Assembly: GCA_025506515.1 (NCBI GenBank)
Contig: CM046456.1
Coordinates: 12,608,524-12,672,523, forward strand
Reading direction: 5' to 3'
DNA: 64,000 nt
Source of the DNA: Flaveria trinervia
Taxonomy: Eukaryota; Streptophyta; Magnoliopsida; Asterales; Asteraceae
This document shows, one piece after another, positions 1-11,361 of the stretch. The notes beneath the pieces are model-generated. The model made no database searches. It was not told the DNA's origin and was given only the letters and a program-made list of their open reading frames with translations. The position numbers and the translations under genes were made by a program. Each line of letters begins with the position of its first letter. Positions within the stretch are counted from its first letter, which is position 1.

Positions 1-56
1 CCAAAATTATCTAAGTGACTTAGTTCTGTTGCATTAGCCTTCTTCTTGATCCAAGA
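1..56 (-). repeat. 3' LTR of element A, 5'-terminal bases only
   Basis: Nearly identical to 24361-24414, the start of the other LTR read on the minus strand. The terminal TG appears altered: the minus strand reads TCTTGGATC here where TGTTGGATC is seen at the intact copy. The rest of this LTR lies left of the window. Confidence 0.8.
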
Positions 57-72
57 AACTCCCCCTAGGCTG
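57..72 (-). other. Polypurine tract of element A
   Basis: On the minus strand this reads CCTAGGGGGAGTT directly before the LTR, the usual copia plus-strand primer. Element C has almost the same tract at its left LTR. Confidence 0.7.
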
Positions 73-86
73 ATGCTACCAAAACT

Positions 87-3000
87 TCACTTGTTTCTGC
101 TTCTCAAAACTTTCAGCACCAAGGTGAGTAAATATTTGTCTGTCTCTTTGTTCTTCCCTGATATGGTATTGAGAAGTTTGTATAGATCCGTGGTGGACAG
201 GAAATCCAGTCTGTCACCTTGGATAACATGTACCCTCTGTTGTTGCCCTCTGAAAAGAGTTAGTTAATGAGAACTGTAATCATATCCCCATCTGACTATA
301 GGTTCCAATTCTGGACCCTCCACCATCTGTAGAAAGGCAGTGCCTTTGGTGGGAGGTCTTTCCTTGTCTTCCTGTCTTCTCCATCTCAACTCTTCTTCAA
401 TCTTGGCCTTTGCGGTTAACTCGACTAGGTGAAGGCTGCTAAGATGATTTCAAATGAGAGCAGCAGCTTCAGAGTTGGGGGGCTTGGAGAATGGCTTCTC
501 TGCTAACAGCAATATCAAACCTGCTGGAGTGTAGCAGAGAGGTTGCATTAAGTCAATTGATTTTGCCATTCTCCCTTTCCACAACAAAGTTGTGAGAAGT
601 TTCATCGAACCTCCACTGGACTATTTTCTTTCTAGGCACAAAAGACTGACTGAGAATCTTGTCCTCTTTCTTAGTGTCCAGGAGAGTCACCAGTTTCCTT
701 CTAAGTTTCTTCTCTTCATCATTTAATGAATCTGAGTTGAGGCCTAGAAGCCTGGTCCAGTGTTCCTCTAGGTAAATCAAGAAATTGATCTCTTGTGAGG
801 GAACAAGAGGATCCATCAACATAGGTAATGTTGACAGAATCTTCATCACATGAGACTTCACTCAGAGTTATGCAGCTGATGAGCTTGGTCTTGATTACCT
901 TGAACTCCTCAAGAGAGAGATGTTGAGAAGGCTGAGGGGATGGTTTGGATGGTAGTTGGGTAGGTTGAGGTTCAGAGGTTTTGGCGAGTGTTTTGGGTTG
1001 AAGGATTTGAAGTTTGGGTGGTTGACGTGGGGGAGAAGTTGTGGGTAATGGTATGGGTTTAGGGGTGAAATGTTCGGTTTTAGTGGTGAAGGGTGAGGGT
1101 TCAGGTTGAGGTGGAGTGGTTGCAGTGAAGGTCATTACATTTACCCTTCTGTACATCTCTTTTCTCTTCCCCATTCAGATGTCAGCCTTGATTTCACTGA
1201 CAATCCGTTGAAGTGCCTTCTCAGACATAGGACCCACCTGCCTGCCAGAGAAGCCATGGGCCCGAAGATAGTCTTTCATCCAGGCCTTTTCAGTGAGCTT
1301 CTTGGTAGCAGTGACCCTAGCCTTTTCTTCCTTCTTCTTCTTCTCCTTTGCCTTTTCTCTTGCAGCCTTCTTCCTTTCTTTCTCCATTTGATCCTGCTCT
1401 TTGTTGTAGATCCATAGGATCGTATCATCATTGTGTGGAGAAAGTTCTTGAAGATTAAATCCTTTGGAGAGTAGGAAGTTTATCCTGTCTCTCTTCAGCT
1501 GCAGCTCAGCCTCCTTCTATTTTTCTTCTTCTTTCTCCAAGGCCAACCTGGCTTCTTCTTCAAGTTTCAGTCGAGGTTGCCTTCCCTAGATTCACTAACT
1601 CCTCTAGTGGTAGCAGGAGTGTCTCTTCATTGGCAGCTCCCATTTGGATAAGCTGGTCAATGATTTCTTCTCTCTTCTTGTTGTTAACAGCCTCCTGATT
1701 GGCTGCAGCTGCTTTTGTGTTGGCAGCTAGCAACTTCTCAGTTAGAAGTCTTCCTTTCTTCTTAAGTTTCTCAATCTTTTTCGCTTCCTGAAGCTCTTCC
1801 ACAGTCATCTTTCTTTTCCCTTTATCTTTTGATGATCCTGACTGTGGTGGTTCTTGGAAAGTGGATTCTGATTGTGAGAGAGGCAGAGATGGTGTCTGGG
1901 ATGGAGGTGGATCCAGAAAGTCCTCGCTATTCACTTCAAATGCCATTTCAAGTATTACATCTATGATGATCAGTTCCTCGAACATCTTAAACAGTCCTTC
2001 CGCGGCTTCCATTTCAGCTTCGGAAGATTCAGCTTGTTCTTCCGAGGCTTTAACTTCAGCTTCGGAAGTTGGAGGAGATGTAGATTCTGTCCCAACTATT
2101 TCAGTTGCTGGGCCATCAGTCCCCATTTCCCCTTCGTAAAGAATCTTAGGTTCCATGTGGACCTTAGGTTGACCAACTTCTTCCACAGTGGTAGAAGGTG
2201 CAGTCAGCCTCTGAAGCTCTTTAGCTCCAAAGTAGAGCATTGCAGCATCTGGGCTTGGCTGATCTGTGGAGGATCTCAACAGAAACTTGGTGAAGAGTCT
2301 GTAGAGATCACTGAGCATCTTTGAGTCAATCTGCAGAATGACTTGAGGTGGCTCAGACACAGTAATGATAGGAGTAGATGAAGTTGAAGTTGGAGTTGAA
2401 GTGTGGATCTGTTGTGGGTCCTTAAATGTTTGTCTCTGAACATTCTCCCCCTTTTTGATAGCATCATCTTGAGAGCTATATGAGTTAAAGGAAGAAGTCA
2501 ATGAGACCTGAATAGGTACATGCCTGATAGACCTCTCTGTTTGTTTCTCAACTAGTTTGGCCTTGAGATTGTCAATCTCAAGTTGTTGAGTGGCGGACCT
2601 TGCTTCTAAAGTCCTAACCAAAGATTCAAGGTTTGAGACTTTAGATAGAAGGTCTTGAATAAGGAGTTTCATGCTTCCCTAATCTTCTTTTGAAGAATCA
2701 CAGGGAGATAAGGTAACATACCTGGTATGTTCAGCCTCACCACCAGATGTGGTTTCTTGGCACCCTAGTTTCCCATGCTCAATGATGTCTCTTTCAGAGT
2801 CATCAAATTGCTCGGTTACCGTAGATTCAGTCTGAGATATGTTACCACTGTCCACAAGGTCCATTGAGGCACCTTTTGTAGTGGCAGATGTATCTACATG
2901 AGTCCCCTCCACATCAGTAGGACTCACCTCAGTTATAGGTTGCTGATGGGGGCTAGAGATAAGCGATTTCTCCGGGCTCTATTGATCTTGAAAAGGGTGG

Positions 3001-3303
3001 TGTAGACTAACTTCATTGCCATGGACAGATGTTATCTCTTTATCAGTTTTGAATAGAAGGTCACTAAAAGATAAGGAGGTTAAGCCTACTAACCCGGGAC
3101 CTTGGTCAATGTCTATAGGCATTGAGCCTTTGGTGGGGCTATCCCTTGTTGGTTGTTCAGAAGAGTGTAGATACTCATTCTGAAGGCTGCTGGTTTGGGT
3201 GTCGGGCTCCTAGGTTTGAGACTGAGGAGACTCAAAACCCATATTGAGGTCAAAAGAGAAGGATAGAGAGACCTCAGACTGAGTGGGAGCCCATGTTTCC
3301 ACT
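87..3303 (-). pseudogene. Element A extra ORF, C-terminal part, broken
   Basis: Continuation of the extra ORF that starts at 16710, displaced by insertion of element B. Open blocks lie at 3328-3113, 2927-2679, 2672-1560, 1387-1175, 1174-719 and 861-553, with a tail to a stop near 87-89. Two joints are plain in-frame stops: 2679-2681 before a coiled-coil start, and 1175-1177 before a K/R-rich block. Other joints are frame changes. Visible features are heptad-like Leu/Ile spacing around 2670-2520, long Lys/Glu runs near 1380-1300, and the peptide GFSGRQVGPMS near 1250, matched by GFSGRRLGPMS in element C. No membrane segment is seen. The function is unknown; the match with C shows a conserved retrotransposon protein family. 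Confidence 0.7.
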
Positions 3304-3308
3304 CTAGT
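3304..3308. repeat. Target-site duplication, left copy, of element B (CTAGT)
   Basis: The five bases before the 5' LTR of B are repeated exactly at 15799-15803 after its 3' LTR. This proves a clean insertion into the extra ORF of element A. Confidence 0.95.
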
Positions 3309-4203
3309 TGTTGGACCAAAAGAACCAATGAGCCAAGATCAGAAAATCTCTAAGTCCCACACGGTATCACAACAACTGCTGAAAGCCTCATCAGTAGTTT
3401 GACAAGTGCTGAAGACTTCAACAGCTGAAGATCAAGTGCTGAAGACCTTAACAGCTGAAGAACCAAAGTGCTGAAGTACAACAGCTGAAGAACACAAGTG
3501 CTGAAGCTGAAAGACCAAAGTACTGAAGAACAACAGCTGAAGAGTTCACAAGTGCTGAAGATCAACAACTGATGTACAAAGTCTGAAGACAAAGACTGAA
3601 GACATCAGCTGATGATATCTACTGAAGTCATCAGCTGATGAAACACCTGAAGGTCAAAGTCTGAAGATCAAGTACTGAAGCCTCAGTAGTTGTCACAACT
3701 GCTGAAGAGTACTTCTTCAGTAGTTGTGATATCAGTAGTTTTATTTTCTTTGTTTCAGTAGTTTTGTAAAACGACTGAAGAGCTTGTTCTTCAGTCGTTG
3801 TAGTTTCAGTAGTTTTATATTTTGTACTTAACTTGCTGATATGTTCTCAGTAGTTGTGAACATTTCAGTAGTTTGTTAAGAATTAGTTATTTCTGTATTG
3901 GATCTGCCAGTTGTCACTTTCCGTGATAACAGCAGTGACTGTTGCACTCTATATAAGGAGTGACAACCTATTGTAATCAGTGAGTGAAATGAGTAATTGA
4001 ATGGAATGATTGATTGATTCGATTAGAAATATTCTACATCTATAAACATTCCTAGAAATCAGAAATTCATATTCTCTCCCTATAACTGTATGCGATCTTA
4101 ATGCTCACAAATATCGTTGGCTTGCTACAATTTGTCTAATTCGTGTTTGTATTCCGCTGCTTTATATTCTGATACGTCAAACTTGTGATCACTGATCCTG
4201 TCA
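3309..4203 (+). repeat. 5' LTR of element B
   Basis: 895 bp. The first ~420 bp (U3) is packed with short direct repeats built on GCTGAAG and AACAGCTGAAG. The next ~170 bp holds CAGTAGTT and CAGTCGTT units in both orientations. A TATA box follows at 3950. These unit types recur in the spacer upstream of the extra ORF (10607-11290). Confidence 0.95.
3950..3957 (+). promoter_or_regulatory. TATA box of the element B LTR
   Basis: TATATAAG about 250 bp before the LTR end and after the repeat-rich U3; the same box sits at 15548-15555 in the 3' LTR. It is the likely promoter for the genomic RNA. Confidence 0.75.
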
Positions 4204-4205
4204 AA

Positions 4206-4217
4206 TGGTATCAGAGC
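4206..4217 (+). other. Primer-binding site of element B (initiator tRNA-Met)
   Basis: TGGTATCAGAGC starts two bases after the LTR end and is complementary to the 3' end of plant initiator tRNA-Met, the standard copia primer. Confidence 0.9.
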
Positions 4218-4440
4218 AGGTTAATCATTGATCGATCTAATAATTGATCATTGAAACTGCTATTCAAGATCCAAGTTTGATTGAATTAGCTTTTGTTTTT
4301 GCAAGAAACGGTTATAGAGATTGAATTTTCTGTATTTCTGCTCATTCATCCTGAGATCTTATTCTTGGTTCTCATTGAGTTGTTGTGGTTTGTCTAAAAC
4401 TTTTTTAAAAAACTTGAACTAAACTGTTTTTGAACTGAAA

Positions 4441-7292
4441 ATGACCACTCCCTCCAATGATCCTCACAATACTGGTTCCTCAACCAAGCCTCCTATGCTG
4501 GTTAGGAATGAGTATAACATATGGCAAAGACGTATGCTCCATCACCTGTCTGTAACAGCGCAGGGTGTTGGACATCAGTGGTACATGGTCCACACAAGCC
4601 TATGGTGAATAACCCGGAAACCAATCAAATGGTTCCGAAGAGGAGGGAGCAATACTCAGATGAGGATAAAAAGTTGCTTGAGATTGATGCAAAAGCCCAT
4701 GGAATTCTGGCCATGGCTTTGCCCAATGAAATCTATTCTGGGCTAATGCATCATGAAACTGCCCATGACCTCTGGATTGCTTTGAAAGAACAATTTGGAG
4801 GAACAGATGAGGTCTTGGCAAATAATAGAGAAATTCTTGCCCAACAATATGAGACATTCTCTCATAGAAAGGGCGAGACACTGACTCAACAATATGAGCG
4901 GTTTTCTTGTTTGATCTCTGAACTAAAAATGGTCAAACTTGAATACACCAATATTCAGATGAATAACAGATTTCTGAGATCACTGCCTGAGAGATGGGAC
5001 ACATATACTATTGTCCTACGCTCCAGTGCAAGTTTGGACAAACTATCTCTCACCCAACTTCATGGGAAATTGCTCACTTTCGAGAGAGAGATAGAACAGA
5101 AGAGAAAGCTGTCTTCATCTGGAAAGCTCACTGAAGACTTTATACAAGGCAACACTGCCTTGGTGGGTCATGAGCCAGAATATGCTTCATCTGAATGCCA
5201 GTATGATGAGCATATTAATTTCTCTTCGAGCACTTCTAATTCTGCATTTGTAAGTGTTGATGGTCAGTTCACTGGATGTAATAATGACAATCTATGTTTC
5301 ATTATGGATGATCTCAAGGGGATTGCTGATGATGACTTAGAAGAGATGGATATTTTGAGCCAAATGGCCTTGATAAATATCAGATCTCAGAAGTTCTACA
5401 AAAGAACTGGAAGAAAATTCCCAGGACTCTCTGGCAAAACCAAAGTTGGTTTTGACAAGAGCAAGTTGAGGTGTCACAAATGCCAACGGCTTGGACACTT
5501 TGTAAGAGAGTGTAGATCAACTGGATCTAACTCTACTGCACCCTTTGTGACTTTTCCTGGTAATAGTCAACAACACAGAGGGCAACATCCTGTCACATCT
5601 AGTCATCATCCTCAACAACAATCTCCGGCATATTTTGTTCCTCAGGGCCAAATGCCATATCAGTACCCTGGTTATTACATGCCACAGTCAAATCAAGTCC
5701 AAGTTCCTATGACACCACAACCTCATGCATTACCAGAACCTCAGCCTTCCCTATCTCATCAACAACCTTCATCTCAACAACACAGCTTCTTCACCCCAGG
5801 AGTTGTTGACTGGAGCAGTTTACCAGATGACTTGTCTGGTCATGATCAACTGTTCTCAGGTGCTGGTCAACATGGTGGTGACAGTCCCTTTGGGAATCTA
5901 GCTCTTATGGCTTTGGAGTCTGCTGATACTTCATCTTCCAATGCCTCTACACCTCAGGTATCACAGGTATCCTCTGAGGCAAAAGCCAAATTATGTTCTG
6001 AACAATGCATAGCAGCATTTGCTTCCATTAGAGAAGCAAATGTAGCTTTAATTAATAAGAACATTGAGCTAGAACAAATAATTTCCAAAAACAAAGCTGA
6101 GTTTGAGTTTGTGCTCAAAGATAAAAATGATGAGGTTTATAAACTGAATTGCAAAATAATTGATGATAAGGCTAGAGAAGATGTACTTCTAGAGAAGTAC
6201 AAAGATCTCAAAGAAACCCTTGCAGTTACCCAGGTCGAGTGTGATAGATGGGTACAATCATGCAAAGGTTTTGAAATGCTTCTTAGTAAGCAATCTGCTT
6301 CAAATGTGAAGTTTGGCATTGGCTATAATCACACTGCTCCACCTACAGATTTTACCCCGAGAGCAGAGGTAGAATCTGATGGTGAGAGTGATAACCAATC
6401 CATCAAATCATGTGATCTACCTTCTGATACAGCACAATCAGAAGTAGCAGTCAGCATCAAGTCCTCCTTGAACCTATCAGCTGATGTTGATGGTCCAAAT
6501 GCTGACATTCACATGATCAATAAGTTGATCAACTCAGGAGTTAATCCTGAAGGTCCTGAAAGGACTGGAGAGCAGGATTTAACACCTGAAGTTCAAACTT
6601 CAACTGCTGTCAGCACTGAAGAGAAAAATTGGCAGTAGAAAGAGTTTGAAGGCTACTAAAGAGGATGTCAAGAAAGCAACCAATGCTTCCAAAGCATTGA
6701 AGAACAAGTCTTCTGTTGCTTCACCATCTTTAGTTGATGATCAACCTAAGATGAAGAAGAAACCATGTGAAATATGTGGTTTGTTCAATCATCTTACAGA
6801 TGATTGTTGGTACAAAAGAGGTTCCAAACTCAAACAAAAAGAAGAAATTAATGAGAAAATGGTAAAAATGAAAACTGAGTTTGAGACCACATTTGTATCA
6901 GCAACATCAAATCCTGTAACCCTTAAGTCCTTAAAGCAATTCAAAAAGGAAGGAGTTAAACAGGTGACAGCTGAGGGTGCTCAAAAGAAGAAGGTGCAAC
7001 ATAGGACCTTATCTAACTCCACTAGCAATGTGTCTGATGAGCTGAAAGCTTTATCACAAAATCAGACACAGCTGGTGATGATGGTACAACATCTGTTGGG
7101 TAGAGTTAACCAACTAGATTCTCCTATGTTGAAACCACAGAAAAGGAGGTCTAAGCCAAAGGACTCTCTTCTACACCATCTTCCTCTTCTCAGGCTGTTG
7201 TTACAAATAAACATGTTAGTTTACCATCTATTGATGAGACCAGGCCCAAAACAAAAAGGTTTGGGTCTCTAAAACTAACTGATTGTTTATTA
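4441..7292 (+). CDS. Element B Gag (frameshifted)
   Basis: Capsid/nucleocapsid polyprotein. The start chosen is the ATG at 4441, 238 bp after the LTR; it opens MTTPSNDPHN and soon gives YNIWQRRM, which matches the start of copia Gag. Reading then moves to another frame near 4545-4565 and stays open to 6638, shifts again near 6620, and returns near 7150. The central part is retrotransposon-Gag-like (near 4670-5110). A CCHC zinc knuckle (CHKCQRLGHFVREC) lies at 5472-5513 and a second CCHC (CEICGLFNHLTDDC) near 6766. Between them are a Pro/Gln-rich stretch and a predicted coiled coil (about 6000-6290). The shifted block 6620-7150 sits between two opposing indels, which suggests sequence errors rather than decay. 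Confidence 0.85.
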
Positions 7293-10200
7293 TTGCAGGG
7301 TTCTTCAACATGCCAAAGTAGCATCTGGTATGTAGACAGTGGGGGATCTATGCACATGACTGGGAACATCTCTCTTCTTCATGACTACTCTCAAGGAAAG
7401 AAGGGATTTGTCTCTTTTGGCAATGATGCTAGGGGTTACATCATCGGTAAGGGCTTTGTATCCAATGGAGAAATCAAATTTGATGATGTTAATCATGTGG
7501 AAAATCTCAAGTACAACCTCTTGAGTGTCAGTCAAATGTGTGATAAAGGCCATGTTGCCCTTTTCACAAGTCAAAACTGTAGGATTCTGTCATCCAAAGT
7601 TTTGCACTTGATTGACAAGGTGTTGGATGATCACACTCTCCTGAAAGCCAACAGGACAGGAAGAGTGTATGCCTTAGATCTCTCTAAGAAGATAGATCTC
7701 AAAGGCAATCCTTGCCTATTTTCCAAAGCCTCTTTTCAAGAATCTGAACTGTGGCACAGGAGGCTTGGTCATGTCAATCTCAAAAACATGAATCAGCTTA
7801 GCCACAATAGTTTAGTCAGAGGCTTACCAATAAAGGAGTTCCACTGTGATGAAACATGCACTGCTTGTTTAAAAGGAAAACAGCACAAGGTCTCATTTCC
7901 TCCTATTGAAGTGTCCAAGTCCACTGCCTGCTTGCAATTACTGCATATGGATCTATTTGGTCCTGTGAGAGTAATGAGCATGGCAAAGAAGAAATACTGT
8001 CTGGTAATTGTGGATGATTACTCCAGATTTGCATGGACTTTCTTTCTACATTCAAAGGATGAGGCTGCTCAGAAGATTATTCACTTTGTGCTGTACATTG
8101 AGAAGCAGTATTCCCTTCCAGTCAAGTGTATTAGGAGTGATAATGGAACTGAGTTCAGAAATCATACACTTGATGTCTTCTATCTTTCAAAGGGAATCAA
8201 AAGGCAGTTCAGCATTCCAAGGACTCCAGAACAAAATGGAGTAGTGGAGAGAAAGAACAGGACCCTCATTGAAGCTGCCAGGTCCATGCTGGCTGACTCA
8301 GGTTTGCCATTGACCTTTTGGGCCGAAGCTGTCAACACAGCTTGTTATGTGCAAAATAGAGTTTTAGTAAATCAGAGGTTGATGAAGACTCCATATGAAG
8401 TTTTCCATCATTTGGCTCCACTGATTTCATTTTTCAAAGCATTTGGGTGTCCCTGTTTTATTCTCAACACAAAGGATCAACTCCACAAATTGATCCTAAG
8501 GTGGATGCAGGATACTTTGTTGGTTATTCATCTACTTGCAAGGCATACAGAGTCTTCAACTGCAGAACAAAGATGGTTGAAGAAACTCTACATGTTAAGT
8601 TTAATGAATCTCCAAAGGACAAGATTCCACAAAGTCCTGTGGAGTTATTTGATCTGGACATACTGCAATATGTTCCTTATCAAACTCCTGCTGTTGCTCC
8701 TGTCAACAGTTCACCACCTGGTGGTACTGCTGATGATGATGATGAGTGCAGTACTCACCTCTTCAGGTTTAGTGATCAGCTGCCTGACTCAACTAGACCT
8801 GATGTTCCTGTAGCGCCAGTAGCACCATCCACAACAAATGCTGATGAGATTTCTTCGAATTCAACTTCCTTTGAATTACCATCCACTGATTGGTTTCAAG
8901 GAAATGATTCACCATCACCATCTGTTGCTGCTGAACCGGCTACAAACACTTGCACAGATCTCATTGTGTATCAAGATCTGAAGAATCACCCTATGTCTCA
9001 AATCATTGGTGATATCACTGCTGGAGTATCAACAAGAAGTCAATTGTCAAATTTCTGCTTCTATGCTCTTTCATCAGTCAGCAAGAGCCAAAGAATTATC
9101 ACATTGCTTTAAAGGACAATGGATGGGTTGATGCCATGCAGCTTGAGCTTCTTCAGTTCAAGAAACAGCAAGTGTGGGAACTGGTTCCTCTACCTCCAGG
9201 TAAGTGTGCAATAGGCACTAAATGGGTGTTTAGGAACAAAACTGATGAAAATGGGCTTATTGTTAAGAACAAGGCCAGACTGGTTGTTCAGGGGTTTGCA
9301 CAAGAAGAAGGTATTGATTATGATGAAACCTTTGCTCCTGTAGCCAGACTGGAAGCAATTCGATTGTTTTTAGCTTATGCTGCTTATCAAAAACTTAAAG
9401 TCTTTCAAATGGATGTCAAAAGTGCATTTTTGTATGGAAAAGTTAAAGAAGAGGTTTATGTATGTCAACCTCCAGGCTTTGAGGACAATAAACATCCTAA
9501 TTGGGTGTATAAGCTTGATAAAGCTCTTTATGGGTTAAAACAAGCTCCCAGAGCTGGTATGAGACATTATCAAACTTTCTTCTGGAAAACAATTTCACTA
9601 GAGGCCCATAGACAAGACTTTATTTATTAAGAAAGCTGGGCAGCATAATCTACTTGTTCAAATTTATGTAGATGATATCATTTTTGCATCCTCTGATCCA
9701 AAGTTGTGTGATGCCTTTACAAAGTTGATGCAACAGAAGTTTGAAATGAGTGCCATGGGAGAATTACAGTTCTTTCTGGGGTTGCAAATCAAACAAAAGG
9801 CTGATGGAATTTTTATTCATCAATCCAATATACAAAAGATCTTTTGCAAAAGTTTGATTTACAAAACTGTAAGCCCTGTTCTACTCCCATGAGCAGCACC
9901 ACACAACTGGACTCAGATCAGAAAGGTAAAGTGGTTGATGAAACACTTTACAGATGTATGATTGGGTCCTTGATGTATTTAACAGCTTCTAGACCAGATA
10001 TTATGTTTGCTACATGGTTTGTGCTAGATTTCAGGCTGCACCTAAAGAGTCTCATCTGATTGCAGTCAAGAGGATCTTTAGATATCTGCAAGGCACTCCA
10101 TCTCTAGGTTATGGTATTCTACCAGACATTCTGGTAAATTAGTTGCTTTTTCTGACAGTGACTATGCAGGGTGTAAGTTGACCAGGAAATCAACTTCTGG

Positions 10201-10606
10201 TGGATGTCAATTCCTAGGCAACTGCTTGATTTCTTGGCAGAGCAAGAAACAGACCTCAGTTGCTACATCCACTGCGGAAGCAGAGTACATTGCTGCTGCA
10301 AGCTGTACATCTCAGGTACTCTGGCTTCAAAACCAACTTTTGGATTATGGCATTACAGAGACTAAGACTCCATTGTTAATGGATAGTGCTTCAGCTCTTT
10401 GCATTGTCAAAAATCCAGTCCAGCACTCTAGGACCAAACATATAGAGATCAGACATCATTTTATAAGGGATTGTTTTGAAAAAGGTCTGATTGATCCTAA
10501 GTTTGTGCCTAGTGCTGATGAGCTTGCAGACATTTTTACTAAGCCTTTGGATAGTTCAACTTTCCAAAACCTGGTGTTAAGGCTTGGTATGCTGCAGCTA
10601 GAATAG
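7293..10606 (+). CDS. Element B Pol: protease, integrase, reverse transcriptase, RNase H (frameshifted)
   Basis: Order is typical of Ty1/copia. Aspartic protease signature WYVDSGGS near 7330. Integrase HHCC zinc region with LWHRRLGHVN near 7750 and CTACLKGKQH near 7860; core residues in MDLFGP (about 7947), RSDNGTEF (about 8134) and PEQNGVVERKNR (about 8227). RT begins with WVFRNKTDENG near 9225 and has the YVDD active site at 9665-9676. RNase H includes SDSDYAGC near 10155 and ends DIFTKPLDSSTF near 10560. Frame changes occur near 8490, 9075, 9600, 9850, 10013 and 10110. Each reading resumes without loss of domain content, so single-base indels are the simplest cause. Gag and Pol appear to run in one frame across the junction. 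Confidence 0.9.
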
Positions 10607-11290
10607 GTGACAACTACTGATGATCTCAGTAATTCATACTGATGATCATGAGTGCCTGTCACATATAAGTACTGATGAGCTCTTTTAACCTCAGTAGTTT
10701 TTATAACTACTGAAGGCTAAATGTCTCACAAGTACTGAAGTACTTCATCTGCTCTAAACTACTGAAGTAGTTACAACTACTGATGCAGTCATAACTACTG
10801 CAATCAGTAAAAACAGATAAGTACTGATGTCCTATGAAACAACTGAAATCAGCCATAAAGACTGATGAATGTGTTGAGGACAGTTTGAAACAGCTGAAAA
10901 GCTAAGAATTGACGAAAACAGCTGAAGAGAACTCTCTCTTCAGTCGTTTGTACAACTGCTGTTTCATTTTAAACAACTGAAGCAAAACCACGTCTTCAGC
11001 AGTTTTATAACTACTGATGACCAATACCAAGTCTTCAGTCATTTACAACAGCTGATGACAAAACCACTGTCTTCAGTAGTTTCATAACTACTGATGACAA
11101 ACACCATGTCCTCAGTTGTTTCAATCATCTGAAGTCAAAACCACGGTCTTCAGTAGTTTTCTAAACTACTGATGCCTAACACCACGACTTCAGCTGTTTC
11201 AACATCTGAAAGGATAATACCATGTCAACGGTCGTTTAAAACTACTGATGACTAACACCACATCCTTCAGTCGTTTCCTCACCCGTACCC
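10607..11290 (+). promoter_or_regulatory. Element B spacer with LTR-type repeats, candidate internal promoter
   Basis: Non-coding 680 bp between pol and the extra ORF. It is built from AACTACTGATG and CTTCAGTAGTTT-like units in both orientations. From about 10915 to 11275 they settle into a roughly 40-bp tandem unit: CTTCAG(T/C)NGTTT, a short gap, AACTACTGATGAC, then AACACCAC-like spacer. Paired halves can form small hairpins. The same CAGTAGTT, CAGTCGTT and CTGAAG cores fill the U3 of the LTR of B. A TATA box follows directly. Promoter function is inference from position and motif sharing. Confidence 0.6.
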
Positions 11291-11298
11291 TATAAATA
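11291..11298 (+). promoter_or_regulatory. TATA box before the element B extra ORF
   Basis: TATAAATA, 63 bp before the ATG at 11362, with a pyrimidine-rich leader (CTTCATCTTCTTC) between them. This matches a plant core promoter better than a random AT patch. Confidence 0.55.
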
Positions 11299-11361
11299 CC
11301 CTTAACCTGAGCTCTCCATGCTTCATCTTCTTCAAACCTAACGTTCCTCTCCAAAACTTCC

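Noticed and set aside
3350..3592. ORF rich in Leu/Ser repeats in the element B LTR (also at 14935-15189)
   Set aside because: Antisense reading of the CTGAAG repeats; present in both LTRs, no start context.
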